Shown here piece by piece: positions 1-11,171 of a DNA stretch of 64,000 nucleotides (position 1 is its first letter; the number at the start of each line of letters is the position of its first letter). The DNA comes from an uncultured Actinomycetes bacterium (GTDB taxonomy: Bacteria > Actinomycetota > Actinomycetes > S36-B12 > UBA10799), in the NCBI GenBank assembly GCA_946803585.1, contig CAMPEQ010000010.1, positions 79,052 to 143,051 of the forward strand. Reading direction: 5' to 3'. The translations under genes were made by a program, and so were the position numbers. The notes beneath the pieces were generated by a model that saw only the letters and a list, made by a program, of their open reading frames with translations, searched no databases and had not been told where the DNA came from.

Positions 1-907
1 GCTGCTCAAGGGAGAAGAACTCAACGTCACCACCAAGTGACCATCCGAGCAGCGCGAGGTAGTTGACCAGTCCCTCCGGTAAAAAGCCGAGGCGTTCGTA
101 ATGAGAGAAGCTCGCCTCTGGATCACGCTTCGAGAGCTTCTTATTTCCCTCCCCCATCACGTAGGGCAAGTGAGCGAACTTAGGCATGACGCCGCTGCCG
201 ATCCCCAACTCGATGAGTGCCTGATGCAGAGCGAGTTGTCGAGGCGTGCTCGAGAGTAAATCCTCACCACGCAGAACGTGGGTAATACCCATGAGGGCAT
301 CGTCGGTCGGGTTGACCAGGGTGTACAGCGGATCCCCGTTCGCCCGAACAAGGACGAAGTCGGGAACAAATGCCGAGCCGAAGCTGACCTCTCCCCTGAC
401 TAAGTCTTCCCAGACCCAGTCCTGATCCGGCATCCGGAAGCGAGTGACTGAGGTGCGTCCCTGCTCCTGGAACTGCTCAATCTGTACATCAGTGAGATCG
501 CGACACTTCCCGTCGTAACCTGATTCACGGCCTTCCTTACGCGCTAGCTCGCGACGTTCAGTGAGCTCGTCTGCGGTACAGAAGCAACGGTAGGTATAGC
601 CACCTCCGGTGAGCTTGGCGATCACCTCTTGATAGATATCGCCTCGCTCGCTTTGGCGGTACGGCCCATACTCGCCGCCTACCTCGGGGCCCTCATCCCA
701 ATCCAATCCGAGCCAACGCAGTGAGTGCAGCAATGCCTCGTAGGAGCCCTCACTGTCGCGGGCAGCGTCGGTGTCCTCAATCCGGAAGACGAACGTACCG
801 CCGGTGTGACGCGCATAAGCCCAGTTGAACAGGGCGGTTCGCAACATCCCGACGTGTGGATCTCCCGTTGGTGACGGGCAAAATCGGACCCGAACTGCAC
901 TACTCAC
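1..907 (-). CDS. gltX: Glutamyl-tRNA synthetase (N-terminal part, runs off the left edge)
   Basis: Class I aminoacyl-tRNA synthetase that charges tRNA with glutamate in the cytoplasm. About 302 residues are visible of a family usually near 490, because the C-terminal anticodon-binding part lies outside the window. The start is GTG at 907, preceded by a good ribosome site (GAGGAG, five bases upstream). The HIGH-type signature reads HVGM at residues 18-21, after the family-typical [12 protein letters not shown] context. The KMSKS-type signature reads KLSKR near residue 256. It follows cimA by 47 bases on the same strand and may be co-transcribed. Because gatCAB is present further along, this enzyme could be non-discriminating and also charge tRNA-Gln; that is inference. 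Confidence 0.95.
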   Translation of the reverse strand, partial: MSSAVRVRFCPSPTGDPHVGMLRTALFNWAYARHTGGTFVFRIEDTDAARDSEGSYEALLHSLRWLGLDWDEGPEVGGEYGPYRQSERGDIYQEVIAKLTGGGYTYRCFCTADELTERRELARKEGRESGYDGKCRDLTDVQIEQFQEQGRTSVTRFRMPDQDWVWEDLVRGEVSFGSAFVPDFVLVRANGDPLYTLVNPTDDALMGITHVLRGEDLLSSTPRQLALHQALIELGIGSGVMPKFAHLPYVMGEGNKKLSKRDPEASFSHYERLGFLPEGLVNYLALLGWSLGGDVEFFSLEQ

Positions 908-954
908 TTGCGCTCCTCGTTGTCGAACTTCTCGCGGCGTACCTAGCTGACGTT

Positions 955-2562
955 CTAGTTCGCTAGCAAGCCGTAGGCTACTGCGTCTTCCAAGGCCATC
1001 CATGACGCGGCAATGACGTTCTCATGGACCCCGACGGTCGTCCAGGCTTTACCACCGTCAGTGGTGTCCACCAGCACTCGAGTTACGGCGCCGGTGCCCT
1101 TGACACCTTCCACAATGCGCACCTTGTAGTCAGTGAGCTCGAACTTCTCGAGCTCGGGGAAAGCTGTCGACAGTGCGCTTCGTAACGCGTTGTCCAGCGC
1201 ATTGACCGGACCATTGCCCTCACCAACGGCAACGGTTCGATCCGCCCCGACCCGCACTTTCACCGTGGCCTCACTACGGACGACGGTGTCGGTTCCTTGC
1301 TCGACGATCACCCGCCAGTTCTCAACGTCAAACTCTCGAACCTTCGACTTGGATCGAGCGTCACGAACGAGTAGTTCGAAGGAGGCATCGGCGGCCTCGA
1401 ACGTCCAGCCGTTGGCCTCGAGATCCTTCACCTTCGCGACCACGTCGGTCAGCACTTCTGGTTCGGCACCAAGGTCGAACCCGAGTTCGCGGCCCTTCAT
1501 CTCAACCGAGGCTCGCCCCGCCATCTCGGTGACGAGGACCTTCATATCGCCACCCACAACGCTGGGGTCGATGTGGTTGTACAGACTCGGATCGATCTTC
1601 AGCGCGCTCGCGTGCAATCCCGCTTTGTGGCTGAACGCCGACGACCCGACGTATGCCCGGTGGGTATCAGCCGTGAGGTTGGCGATATCAGCAATCGCGT
1701 GCGAGACCCGAACCATGTCCTGCATCGATTCCTCTGGCAGAACGTTGCGACCCATCTTTAACTGCAGGTTGGCCGCCACCGAGAAAAGGTCCGCGTTCCC
1801 AGTCCGCTCGCCGTATCCGTTAGCCGTGCACTGGGCTTGCATCGCGCCGACCTCAACGGCTGCCAGCGTGTTGGCCACTGCACAGGCGGTGTCATCTTGA
1901 CAGTGGATTCCTAGCTGGAGGGCGGTGCGCGAACCGACGTCGGTGACAACCCGAGCGATCCCGCTTGGCAGCATCCCGCCGTTGGTATCGCAGAGGACGC
2001 CGACCTCCGCACCTGCCTCGGCTGCGACGTCGAGTAAGGCGACCCCGTAATTCGCATCGCGCTTGTAGCCGTCGAAGAAGTGCTCAAGGTCAACGAACAC
2101 TCGGCGGCCATGAGCGACTAGGTAGGTGACAGTGTCGCGAACCATCGCCAGGTTCTCGTCCAAGGTCGTATGGAGCGCGTCGTGGACGTGGCGGACATCG
2201 CTCTTGGCCACGATCGTGATCGCCGGAGTCTGGGCAGCTAACAGTGCCGCGACCTGCTTATCGTCCTCGACGTTTACCCCGGCCTTGCGAGTTGCTCCGA
2301 ACGCGACCATCGACGCATTGCGCAACTCAACTTCGTCGCGAACACGCTCAAAGAACTCGGTGTCCTTTGGCATCGCACCGGGCCAGCCACCTTCGATGAA
2401 CTCGACGCCGAACTGATCGAGTAGTCGGGTGACGGCTAACTTGTCCGCGACAGAGTAGGAGATCCCCTCGCGCTGCGCGCCATCGCGAAGAGTTGTGTCA
2501 TAGAGTTGGAACGCAGCTGATGACTGGTCGCCGGTACTTACTGAACCACTTGCTGATGTCAT
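955..2562 (-). CDS. cimA: (R)-citramalate synthase
   Basis: Condenses pyruvate with acetyl-CoA to (R)-citramalate, giving 2-oxobutyrate for isoleucine without threonine deaminase. The 535-residue protein has the HMGL-like TIM barrel ([14 protein letters not shown] near residues 20-33, metal-binding and catalytic) and the CimA-type segment [13 protein letters not shown] near residue 56. LeuA has a different motif there. A C-terminal LeuA-type allosteric domain occupies about residues 390-530. A separate full LeuA is encoded at 5193, which supports the citramalate assignment. The gene follows leuB and ilvE on the same strand. Its 225-base upstream region contains an isoleucine leader peptide and hairpins, listed separately, so it can also be controlled independently. 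Substrate choice is inferred from family motifs. Confidence 0.92.
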   Translation of the reverse strand: MTSASGSVSTGDQSSAAFQLYDTTLRDGAQREGISYSVADKLAVTRLLDQFGVEFIEGGWPGAMPKDTEFFERVRDEVELRNASMVAFGATRKAGVNVEDDKQVAALLAAQTPAITIVAKSDVRHVHDALHTTLDENLAMVRDTVTYLVAHGRRVFVDLEHFFDGYKRDANYGVALLDVAAEAGAEVGVLCDTNGGMLPSGIARVVTDVGSRTALQLGIHCQDDTACAVANTLAAVEVGAMQAQCTANGYGERTGNADLFSVAANLQLKMGRNVLPEESMQDMVRVSHAIADIANLTADTHRAYVGSSAFSHKAGLHASALKIDPSLYNHIDPSVVGGDMKVLVTEMAGRASVEMKGRELGFDLGAEPEVLTDVVAKVKDLEANGWTFEAADASFELLVRDARSKSKVREFDVENWRVIVEQGTDTVVRSEATVKVRVGADRTVAVGEGNGPVNALDNALRSALSTAFPELEKFELTDYKVRIVEGVKGTGAVTRVLVDTTDGGKAWTTVGVHENVIAASWMALEDAVAYGLLAN

Positions 2563-2623
2563 TTCAGGGCCTTCTTACGGGTAGTTGAGGTGAGTCGTCG
2601 TCGCAGATCGTGGGGCAAAGAAA

Positions 2624-2651
2624 TACCCCCGGACACCGTGGGCAGGGGGTA
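2624..2651 (-). terminator. Putative attenuator terminator in the cimA leader
   Basis: On the minus strand a 7-base-pair stem (TACCCCC with GGGGGTA, 14-base loop) is followed by ATTTCTTT. It lies between the small isoleucine-codon ORF and cimA. Its loop contains CGGTG, which could instead pair with CACCG of the preceding hairpin, a possible antiterminator. The U-tract is imperfect. Confidence 0.55.
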
Positions 2652-2652
2652 A

Positions 2653-2685
2653 GCGCACCGGGAGCCTGAGTGGCTGGCGGTGCGC
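2653..2685 (-). promoter_or_regulatory. Leader hairpin overlapping the stop of the cimA leader peptide
   Basis: A perfect 8-base-pair stem (GCGCACCG with CGGTGCGC, 17-base loop) starts at the last base of the leader-peptide stop codon. A ribosome stalled on the Ile codons would change whether this hairpin or the downstream terminator forms. Seen directly as sequence; the switching is inferred. Confidence 0.55.
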
Positions 2686-2714
2686 TAAATAATGATCATT
2701 GCGACTGAGGTCAC
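2685..2714 (-). CDS. Isoleucine leader peptide upstream of cimA
   Basis: A nine-codon reading frame on the minus strand, GTG at 2714, encodes MTSVAMIII followed by TAG. An alternative ATG at 2699 gives MIII. Three consecutive isoleucine codons (ATC ATT ATT) sit immediately before the stop and a stable hairpin, with a terminator-like hairpin after it. The downstream gene is cimA, whose pathway product is isoleucine, so the codons match the expected regulatory amino acid. Six bases separate a CAGACT hexamer from the GTG, so it could be leaderless like others here. No Shine-Dalgarno sequence is evident. The peptide probably has no function of its own beyond ribosome stalling. Confidence 0.6.
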   Translation of the reverse strand: MTSVAMIII

Positions 2715-2787
2715 GTAGTAAGTCTGACACAGCCGAACCAATCGCACGAATCGGGACATCTCCAGACTGCACTCACCGGCCAGGACA

Positions 2788-3882
2788 TCAGGCCAGTTGA
2801 CGCATCCACCCGCGCTGGTCATCAATCGTTCCTTGCTGAATCCCGGTGAGTAGCTCACGCAGTTTCATTGTCACGATGCCGGGCTCGCCTGTTCCCACAT
2901 CCCACTCCTTGTCGCGGTTCTTCACGTGCCCGACAGGAGTGATAACAGCTGCGGTTCCGCAGGCGAAGACCTCTGTGATCTCGCCAGTCGCACACCCCGT
3001 TTGCCATTCATCAACGCTGATCCTGCGCTCCTCGACGGAGTAACCCAAATCGGTGGCCAAACTCAGCAGGGAATCGCGGGTGACGCCGGGCAGAAGCGCC
3101 CCGGAAAGCTCTGGGGTCACGAGGCGAACATCATCGCCAGAGCCGTAGACGAAGAACAGGTTCATCCCGCCCATCTCTTCGATCCAGAAGTGCTCGGCCG
3201 CGTCGAGCCACACCACCTGATCGCACCCATGCTCGATTGCCTCGGCCTGGGCGACCAAGGAGGCCGCGTAGTTGCCCGCGCATTTTGCCTCTCCGGTTCC
3301 GCCTGGAGCAGCGCGTACGTAGTCATCTGAGAGCCACACCGATACCGGCCGAACCCCTTGGGGGAAGTACGGACCAGCGGGTGAGGCAATCAGCAGGTAG
3401 GTGTAGGAATCCGCTGGACGCACCCCTAAGCCAACCTCGGTACTGAACATGAAGGGACGCAGGTACAGCGAGCGGTCGGGTAGTCCGCTCACCCACTCAC
3501 CGTCTACGCCGACCAAGGCGTCGAGCGAGCCAAGGAACAACTCGTCGGGTAGCTCCGGCATCGCCAGGCGCCGAGCGGAGTCGCGGAATCGCTGCGCATT
3601 GCGTTCTGGCCGGAAGGTCGCGATGGAACCGTCGGGAAGTAGATACGCCTTCAGACCCTCGAAGATGGCTTGGCCGTAGTGCACAAAGTTGGTGGCCGGG
3701 TCCATTGTGATCGGGCCGTACGGGACGATCTGCGCGTCATGCCAGCCGCGGTCCTTTGTCCAGAGAACGCGTGCCATGTGGTCAGTGAAGTAGCGGCCGA
3801 ATCCAGGCTCCGCCAAGATCGCTTTTCGCACGTCAACGTCGACGAGCCGAGTGCTTTTCTCGATCTCAAACAGGTCAGTCAC
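2788..3882 (-). CDS. ilvE: Branched-chain amino acid aminotransferase
   Basis: PLP-dependent class IV transaminase that makes leucine, isoleucine and valine from their 2-oxo acids using glutamate. The 364-residue length is typical of the actinobacterial/mitochondrial type. K200 in GEAKCAGNY is the expected Schiff-base lysine. [15 protein letters not shown] (residues 67-80) and the region ending in [10 protein letters not shown] are family signatures. The start is GTG at 3882, preceded by AAAGGAG seven bases upstream. It lies 60 bases downstream of leuB and upstream of cimA on the same strand, so leuB-ilvE(-cimA) is a plausible branched-chain amino acid operon. Confidence 0.95.
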   Translation of the reverse strand: MTDLFEIEKSTRLVDVDVRKAILAEPGFGRYFTDHMARVLWTKDRGWHDAQIVPYGPITMDPATNFVHYGQAIFEGLKAYLLPDGSIATFRPERNAQRFRDSARRLAMPELPDELFLGSLDALVGVDGEWVSGLPDRSLYLRPFMFSTEVGLGVRPADSYTYLLIASPAGPYFPQGVRPVSVWLSDDYVRAAPGGTGEAKCAGNYAASLVAQAEAIEHGCDQVVWLDAAEHFWIEEMGGMNLFFVYGSGDDVRLVTPELSGALLPGVTRDSLLSLATDLGYSVEERRISVDEWQTGCATGEITEVFACGTAAVITPVGHVKNRDKEWDVGTGEPGIVTMKLRELLTGIQQGTIDDQRGWMRQLA

Positions 3883-3942
3883 GCAATTCTCCTTTGGCCA
3901 CGCGGTTGACAGTACCGGCTCGACGCCGATACCGGCGGGTGA

Positions 3943-4995
3943 CTAATTAGCTGCGACGAGCGCTGCGAGGTCCTCGCCGATCTGCGATGTCGAACGTGAG
4001 CTGCCATCGCGAGCAGCCAAATCAGCAGCAACGGCCGTCTCAATTCGTGCCGCGGCCTGTGCGAGTCCAAGGTTCTCAAGCAGCATTGCCACCGACATGA
4101 CGGCGGCAGTCGGGTCAGCTTTGCCCTGACCGGCGATGTCGGGAGCGGATCCGTGCACAGGCTCGAACATGCTCGGCCCAGTGCCATCGATGTTGAGATT
4201 CCCCGAGGCAGCCAGACCGATTCCACCGGCAAGTGCAGCGCCAATATCGGTGATGATGTCGCCGAACATGTTGTCCGTGACGATGACATCGAATCGACCT
4301 GGGTCCGTGACAAAGAAGATAGTTGCGGCATCGACGTGGCAGTAGTCAACCGTGACATCTGGATACTCCGTGGCCACTGCGTTCACGACCCGCTGGTACA
4401 GCCCACCGGCATGGACCAGCACGTTGGTTTTGTGGACCAGCGTCAACTTCTTACGGGGCCGCGCTACTGCTCGCTCGAATGCACTTCGGACAACCCGTTC
4501 GACGCCGTACCAGGTGTTGATGCTCTCTTCTGTTGCTACCTCGTGCACGGTGTCCTTACGAAGGTGCCCGCCAGCTCCGCAATACAGACCCTCGGTCCCC
4601 TCCCGGCAGACGACCATGTCGACGTTCTCGGGTGTGGCCGAGCGAACCGGAGACTCCACCCCGGGCAGGAGCTTCACCGGCCGCAAGTTCAGTGCGTGAT
4701 CGAGCTCGAAGCGCATCTTGAGTAGGAGACCGCGCTCGAGCACTCCGGGTGGAACGCTTGGGTCGCCGATCGCGCCAAGCAAGATGGCATCGTGATCGCG
4801 GATCTCAGCCAACACGGAGTCCGGCAAGGCCTCCCCTGTTCGGTGGTAGGCACGAGCGCCGAGGTCGTACTCGGTCCGCGCGAACACGATGTCTTGATCC
4901 GCTACGGCAGCATCAAGCACTTTGAGCGCTTCGGCCGTGACTTCGATACCAATTCCGTCACCAGGGATCACTGCGAGTTTGAAGGTCTGTGCCAT
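3943..4995 (-). CDS. leuB: 3-isopropylmalate dehydrogenase
   Basis: NAD-dependent oxidative decarboxylation of 3-isopropylmalate, the third leucine step. The 350-residue protein begins with [12 protein letters not shown] (residues 8-19). It carries the substrate/metal-binding block VDAATIFFV...[19 protein letters not shown] around residues 215-245 and [10 protein letters not shown] near residue 277. It is divergent from leuA, and the two share a 197-base control region that also holds the leuA leader peptide. ilvE follows at 60 bases. The family includes tartrate dehydrogenase and isocitrate dehydrogenase; the genomic setting supports LeuB. Confidence 0.94.
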   Translation of the reverse strand: MAQTFKLAVIPGDGIGIEVTAEALKVLDAAVADQDIVFARTEYDLGARAYHRTGEALPDSVLAEIRDHDAILLGAIGDPSVPPGVLERGLLLKMRFELDHALNLRPVKLLPGVESPVRSATPENVDMVVCREGTEGLYCGAGGHLRKDTVHEVATEESINTWYGVERVVRSAFERAVARPRKKLTLVHKTNVLVHAGGLYQRVVNAVATEYPDVTVDYCHVDAATIFFVTDPGRFDVIVTDNMFGDIITDIGAALAGGIGLAASGNLNIDGTGPSMFEPVHGSAPDIAGQGKADPTAAVMSVAMLLENLGLAQAAARIETAVAADLAARDGSSRSTSQIGEDLAALVAAN

Positions 4996-5003
4996 GGGCG
5001 TAG

Positions 5004-5009
5004 AGATTA
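5004..5009 (-). promoter_or_regulatory. Putative -10 element of leuB
   Basis: TAATCT on the minus strand, eight bases before the leuB ATG. The transcript would be leaderless or nearly so, as no Shine-Dalgarno sequence lies between. The -35 region is not clear. Confidence 0.5.
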
Positions 5010-5047
5010 CGTGTCACTCGATCTGTCACTTCCAAGAGGTTGGCTGT

Positions 5048-5053
5048 TACCCT
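5048..5053 (+). promoter_or_regulatory. Putative -10 element of the leuA leader
   Basis: TACCCT followed by exactly six bases and the GTG of the leucine leader peptide. This predicts a transcript beginning at the leader start codon. The same spacing recurs at other genes in the window. Confidence 0.55.
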
Positions 5054-5059
5054 AAAGAC

Positions 5060-5104
5060 GTGGCTCGCTTGGATCTACTCCTTAGCTGCCGCGGCAGGGT
5101 CTGA
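5060..5104 (+). CDS. Leucine leader peptide of leuA
   Basis: A 14-codon reading frame starting with GTG encodes MARLDLLLSCRGRV and stop. It has four leucine codons (TTG, CTA, CTC, CTT), three of them consecutive. It lies 88 bases upstream of leuA. Its stop codon is the 5' strand of a stem (TGACCG at 5102-5107 with CGGTCA at 5151-5156) that encloses GC-rich sequence before the leuA ribosome site. Leucine leader elements upstream of leuA are known in Actinobacteria, so this is a conserved type of control recognised here from codons and structure. I see no U-run, so the switch may act on leuA translation rather than by termination; that is inference. Confidence 0.75.
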   Translation: MARLDLLLSCRGRV

Positions 5105-5156
5105 CCGACCGGTCCCCCGTCGCGGTGAGATGCGTGCGCCACGTGCGCTCCGGTCA
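5102..5156 (+). promoter_or_regulatory. Structured leader between leuA leader peptide and leuA
   Basis: TGACCG and CGGTCA close a region with internal pairing options (ACCGG...CGGT, GCGC-CACGT-GCGC). It directly follows the leucine leader ORF and precedes the leuA Shine-Dalgarno GGAG by about 20 bases. It probably senses ribosome position on the leucine codons. Confidence 0.5.
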
Positions 5157-5174
5157 AAAGATTCGACTCACTAA

Positions 5175-6935
<1,761 letters not shown>

Positions 6936-7042
6936 CCCCTTCACCTCTCGTCAAAGCCGTGAGCGCGCGATTCAGCCTGCTTTCCCGCTACGCTTCGGCG
7001 CGCCCATTCTGGGCTATCCCTTGACTAGAGGAGAACGACGCT

Positions 7043-7621
7043 ATGAGGATTACCCGCTCACTAGGAACAGCAGTTGGAATCGCCGCGGTGACCGCACTCG
7101 GTCTAGCCGGATGTAGTAGTGGTGACGACACCACGCCATCAGAGTCACCCACACCTACCGAGACGTCAGCGTCGGCATCTCCCACCGCAACTTCAGCCTC
7201 ACCGACCAAGTCCTCGGCATCCCCGACGTCGTCAACCTCATCCACAAAGTACTCGATCGCCGCTGGGGGCAAGGTTAAAGTTGCCGGGCAAGGGGCCGAC
7301 ACATACAAGACGACCGGCGGAACGATGACCTTCACACCAACCAGTGGGGCACTTGGCGGCAAGATCGAGGTATTTGCCAAGGGCGACGCAAAGACTGGCG
7401 ACTTCGATATGCAGCTAACAACGAATGCCTCCGGTACGGTCACGAGCGGTTCGCTGACCTCGCCGGGAACGGAGTACACCGTCACCGGCAAGGCAGGAAA
7501 GATTAACTTCCTCACCACCGGTAGCGGCACCACCCTGGTGACGGTGTCCGCAATCCCAGTTCAAGCTGGTACGGCTAGCCCGACCACGATGACGATCAAC
7601 ATCACGGGTAACAAGAGCTAA
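7043..7621 (+). CDS. Putative secreted lipoprotein of unknown function
   Basis: A 192-residue protein with a lipoprotein signal peptide: positively charged N-terminus, hydrophobic core, and lipobox LAGC with C24 as the predicted lipidated residue. Residues 25-66 are a Ser/Thr/Pro-rich linker, and the rest is a Gly/Thr/Ser-rich beta-type domain without further cysteines. The general plan resembles mycobacterial LpqH-type lipoproteins, but I do not recognise a specific family. AGAGGAG precedes the ATG by nine bases. It is transcribed away from leuA (107-base gap) and converges with serA. Confidence 0.75.
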   Translation: MRITRSLGTAVGIAAVTALGLAGCSSGDDTTPSESPTPTETSASASPTATSASPTKSSASPTSSTSSTKYSIAAGGKVKVAGQGADTYKTTGGTMTFTPTSGALGGKIEVFAKGDAKTGDFDMQLTTNASGTVTSGSLTSPGTEYTVTGKAGKINFLTTGSGTTLVTVSAIPVQAGTASPTTMTINITGNKS

Positions 7622-7658
7622 CCTCACAGCTAGTTTTCATACGCTCACGCAGTTGACG

Positions 7659-9245
7659 CTAGTCCAGATCGACAGCAAAGACCGCGTCGGCGCCAATCTG
7701 CTCAGCGATTTTTCCAAGGGCGTCCTCGGGGATGACTGAGTCCACCGTCAGCGCAATAAGCGCCTCTCCCCCGGCCTTGGTGCGGCTGACCTGCATTCCT
7801 GCAATGTTCACTCCCGAGCCACCGAGGATCTGGCCGACAACTCCAACGATTCCCGGCTTATCCGCGTATGTGTAGAACGCCATGTGCTCACTAATTGGGA
7901 CGTCGATCTCAAAACCGTCAACCTCGACAAGCTTTTCGATATCGCGGGGTCCGGTGACCGTACCTGCAACTGCGACGCACTGGCCCTCGGTCGTCGTCAG
8001 CTTGATGCGGATCAGCGTCCGATGCTCCGGAGACTCCACCTCAGTCGATAGCGTGGTGGCGACCCCGCGATCAGCGGCGAGCACCGGTGCATTGACATAA
8101 GAGACCGGATCTTGCACTAGGACTGAAAAGACGCCCTTGAGTGCGGACAGTTGCAATACACGCACATCGTGGGCCGAGGCCTCTCCAAGTACCTCGAAAT
8201 CGATGGCTGCAATGGCTGAGGGTGTCATGCTCGAGGCGATGCGGCCGAGACGCTCGGCAGTCTCGATGAGCGGCCGAACCTCCTCAGCGATCGTTCCACC
8301 TTGAACGTTGACCGCATCGGGAACTAGCTCCCCGGCAAGCGCCTGTCGTACTGACTTAGCGACGGCGACTCCGGCCTTCTCCTGCGCTTCGTCAGTGCTT
8401 GCACCGAGGTGAGGTGTGGCCACAACGTTGTCGAGTCCAAACAGCGGCGAATCCGTGCACGGCTCAGTCGCGTAGACGTCGAGGCCAGCACCAGCTACGC
8501 GCCCCTCTGACAGTGCGTCGAAGAGCGCCTGCTCGTCGACGATTCCCCCGCGAGCAGCATTGACGATATGGACCGTTGGCTTGACCTTTGCTAAGGCTTC
8601 GGCACCGATGAGACCAAGAGTGTCCTTGTTCTTCGGCAAGTGAACGGTGATGAAGTCGCTGGTCTCAAGTAGCTCATCAAGTTCCACCATGCGCACGCCA
8701 AGTTGGGCAGCACGGGCTGGTTGAACGAACGGATCGTAGGCAATGAGTTCCACACCGAACGCGCTCAAACGCTGAGCTACAAGCAGGCCGATACGGCCAA
8801 GTCCAACGACACCAACCGTCTTATCCGCAACCTCAACTCCGGAGTACTTGGAGCGCTTCCACTGCCCCTCGCGCAAGGCGGCATGGGCGGGACTGACGTT
8901 GCGAGCGCTGGCAAGTAGCAGCGCGACAGCAAGTTCCGCCGCCGACACGATGTTGGAGGTTGGGGCATTGACGACCATGACACCGGCTTGGGTGGCGGCC
9001 TCAACATCGACATTGTCGAGTCCAACGCCGGCGCGAGCGACAACCTTGAGCTTCTTTGCCGCCGCGAGGGCCTCGGCGTCCACCTTGGTGGCCGAGCGAA
9101 TGAGGATGGCATCAACATCGGCGATCGCTGGCAGCAGGGCTGCCCGATCTGCGCCGTCGACGTTACGAACCTCGAAATCAGGTCCGAGCGCTTCGATTGT
9201 GGCCGGTGATAGTTCTTCTGCGATCAGCACGACTGGCTTAGACAC
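7659..9245 (-). CDS. serA: D-3-phosphoglycerate dehydrogenase
   Basis: NAD-dependent oxidation of 3-phosphoglycerate, first step of serine synthesis. With the GTG start at 9245 (AAAGGAG ten bases upstream) the protein is 528 residues, the usual actinobacterial long form, and begins SKPVVLIAEELSP. A further upstream ATG would add 44 non-conserved residues and run into the promoter. The Rossmann motif VGLGRIG lies near residue 148. NAARGG (catalytic Arg) and HLGAST (catalytic His) are present. An intervening domain and a C-terminal ACT domain (FYTYADKPGIVGVVG onwards) suggest serine feedback. Its 5' region has two hairpins and a 22-base palindrome. A strong terminator separates it from ilvC. 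Confidence 0.95.
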   Translation of the reverse strand: MSKPVVLIAEELSPATIEALGPDFEVRNVDGADRAALLPAIADVDAILIRSATKVDAEALAAAKKLKVVARAGVGLDNVDVEAATQAGVMVVNAPTSNIVSAAELAVALLLASARNVSPAHAALREGQWKRSKYSGVEVADKTVGVVGLGRIGLLVAQRLSAFGVELIAYDPFVQPARAAQLGVRMVELDELLETSDFITVHLPKNKDTLGLIGAEALAKVKPTVHIVNAARGGIVDEQALFDALSEGRVAGAGLDVYATEPCTDSPLFGLDNVVATPHLGASTDEAQEKAGVAVAKSVRQALAGELVPDAVNVQGGTIAEEVRPLIETAERLGRIASSMTPSAIAAIDFEVLGEASAHDVRVLQLSALKGVFSVLVQDPVSYVNAPVLAADRGVATTLSTEVESPEHRTLIRIKLTTTEGQCVAVAGTVTGPRDIEKLVEVDGFEIDVPISEHMAFYTYADKPGIVGVVGQILGGSGVNIAGMQVSRTKAGGEALIALTVDSVIPEDALGKIAEQIGADAVFAVDLD

Positions 9246-9262
9246 GCGCCCAGACTCCTTTG

Positions 9263-9307
9263 CCGAATTTTCGGCACTACGAGACCGTGCGAATCCGCAC
9301 GGATCTT
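9263..9307 (-). promoter_or_regulatory. Hairpins in the serA 5' leader
   Basis: On the minus strand CCGTGCG-GATT-CGCACGG forms a perfect 7-base-pair hairpin. It is followed by TGCCGAA-AA-TTCGGCA just before the Shine-Dalgarno AAAGGAG. The second could mask the ribosome site region. No serine-rich leader ORF was found. Confidence 0.4.
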
Positions 9308-9341
9308 CCGTGGATGAGGTGAGTCTCAAGTGTACCGCCGA

Positions 9342-9363
9342 CTTTGTGAAAGCTTTCACGAAG
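9342..9363. promoter_or_regulatory. 22-base palindromic operator candidate upstream of serA
   Basis: GTGAAAGCTTTCAC is a perfect 14-base palindrome at 9346-9359. It extends to 22 bases (CTT.GTGAAAGCTTTCAC.AAG) with one mismatched pair. It overlaps where the -35 of a TACACT -10 element would fall, about 100 bases upstream of serA. The TGAAAGCTTTCA core resembles LacI-family operators; the regulator is unknown. Confidence 0.55.
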
Positions 9364-9407
9364 CTGTTGTAAGTCACATTGTGAGCGGCTAATCGGGCGC
9401 AAACAAC

Positions 9408-9454
9408 AGTAAAGCGCGGCGAGACCTAGTGCTGTGGTCTCGCCGCGCTTTACT
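9408..9454 (-). terminator. Strong terminator of ilvBNC
   Basis: A perfect 19-base inverted repeat (arms 9408-9426 and 9436-9454, nine-base loop) lies immediately after the ilvC stop codon. On the minus strand it is followed by GTTGTTTG. It separates the ilvBNC operon from serA. Confidence 0.85.
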
Positions 9455-9459
9455 TGGGT

Positions 9460-10527
<1,068 letters not shown>

Positions 10528-10603
10528 CTACGCGCGACAAGCGTTCCTTGATTACTTCTGGACAGAGGGTAGGACACGTCTTTGATGCCGACTCCGGTGC
10601 GGG

Positions 10604-11119
10604 TCAGCCAGCGCTTCGTAAGGATCGGTCGGTGATCGAGCGAGGACCTCGCCCAACTGCGACCATTCCGGACTGCACCAACTCCTTGATCCCGAACGAC
10701 TCCAGCATCCGCAACAGGGCCTCGAGCTTGCCCGCGGTCCCGGTTGCCTCGATCGTCACCGTGTCTGGCGCAACATCAACGACTTTGGCACGGAACAGTT
10801 GGACGGTCTCCAGAACATGAGACCGGGTGTCTAGGTCCGCACGCACCTTCACCATGATGAGTTCCCGTTCGACTGTGCACTCCGGCTCGAGCTCAACGAT
10901 CTTGATCACATTGATGAGCTTATTGAGTTGCTTGGTCACCTGCTCCAACGGCAGATCTGCCACCTGAACGACGATCGTCATTCGCGAGATCTCGGAGACC
11001 TCGGTCGGACCCACGGCCAGCGACTCGATATTGAATCCGCGGCGCGCGAACAACGCGGCCACCCGGGCGAGCACGCCGGGTTTGTTCTCGACCAGGACCG
11101 ACAGGGTATGGCGGGTCAT
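10604..11119 (-). CDS. ilvN: Acetolactate synthase small (regulatory) subunit
   Basis: Regulatory subunit that binds the IlvB catalytic subunit and confers valine feedback inhibition. The 171 residues begin with a typical ACT domain (HTLSVLVENKPGVLARVAALFARRGFNIESL, residues 4-33). A conserved C-terminal half follows, containing LEALLRMLESFGIKELVQSG. It lies 52 bases downstream of ilvB in the same operon and upstream of ilvC. Confidence 0.96.
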   Translation of the reverse strand: MTRHTLSVLVENKPGVLARVAALFARRGFNIESLAVGPTEVSEISRMTIVVQVADLPLEQVTKQLNKLINVIKIVELEPECTVERELIMVKVRADLDTRSHVLETVQLFRAKVVDVAPDTVTIEATGTAGKLEALLRMLESFGIKELVQSGMVAVGRGPRSITDRSLRSAG

Positions 11120-11171
11120 GAGGAGTGCCTTTCTGCTGATTCGAGGATTAGTAGCTGAGCGTCAGACATCG

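Noticed and set aside
1133..1900. A 255-codon open frame on the plus strand inside cimA
   Set aside because: It is antisense to a clear cimA frame, has no family resemblance and no ribosome site; a high-GC shadow frame.
2575..2772. A 65-codon ORF covering the cimA leader region
   Set aside because: It runs through the leader hairpins in another frame and has no domain or conserved character.
9246..9377. Longer serA start at an upstream ATG
   Set aside because: It adds 44 residues unlike the family, and would place the start upstream of the TACACT promoter element, the palindrome and the hairpins; the GTG at 9245 has a strong ribosome site.
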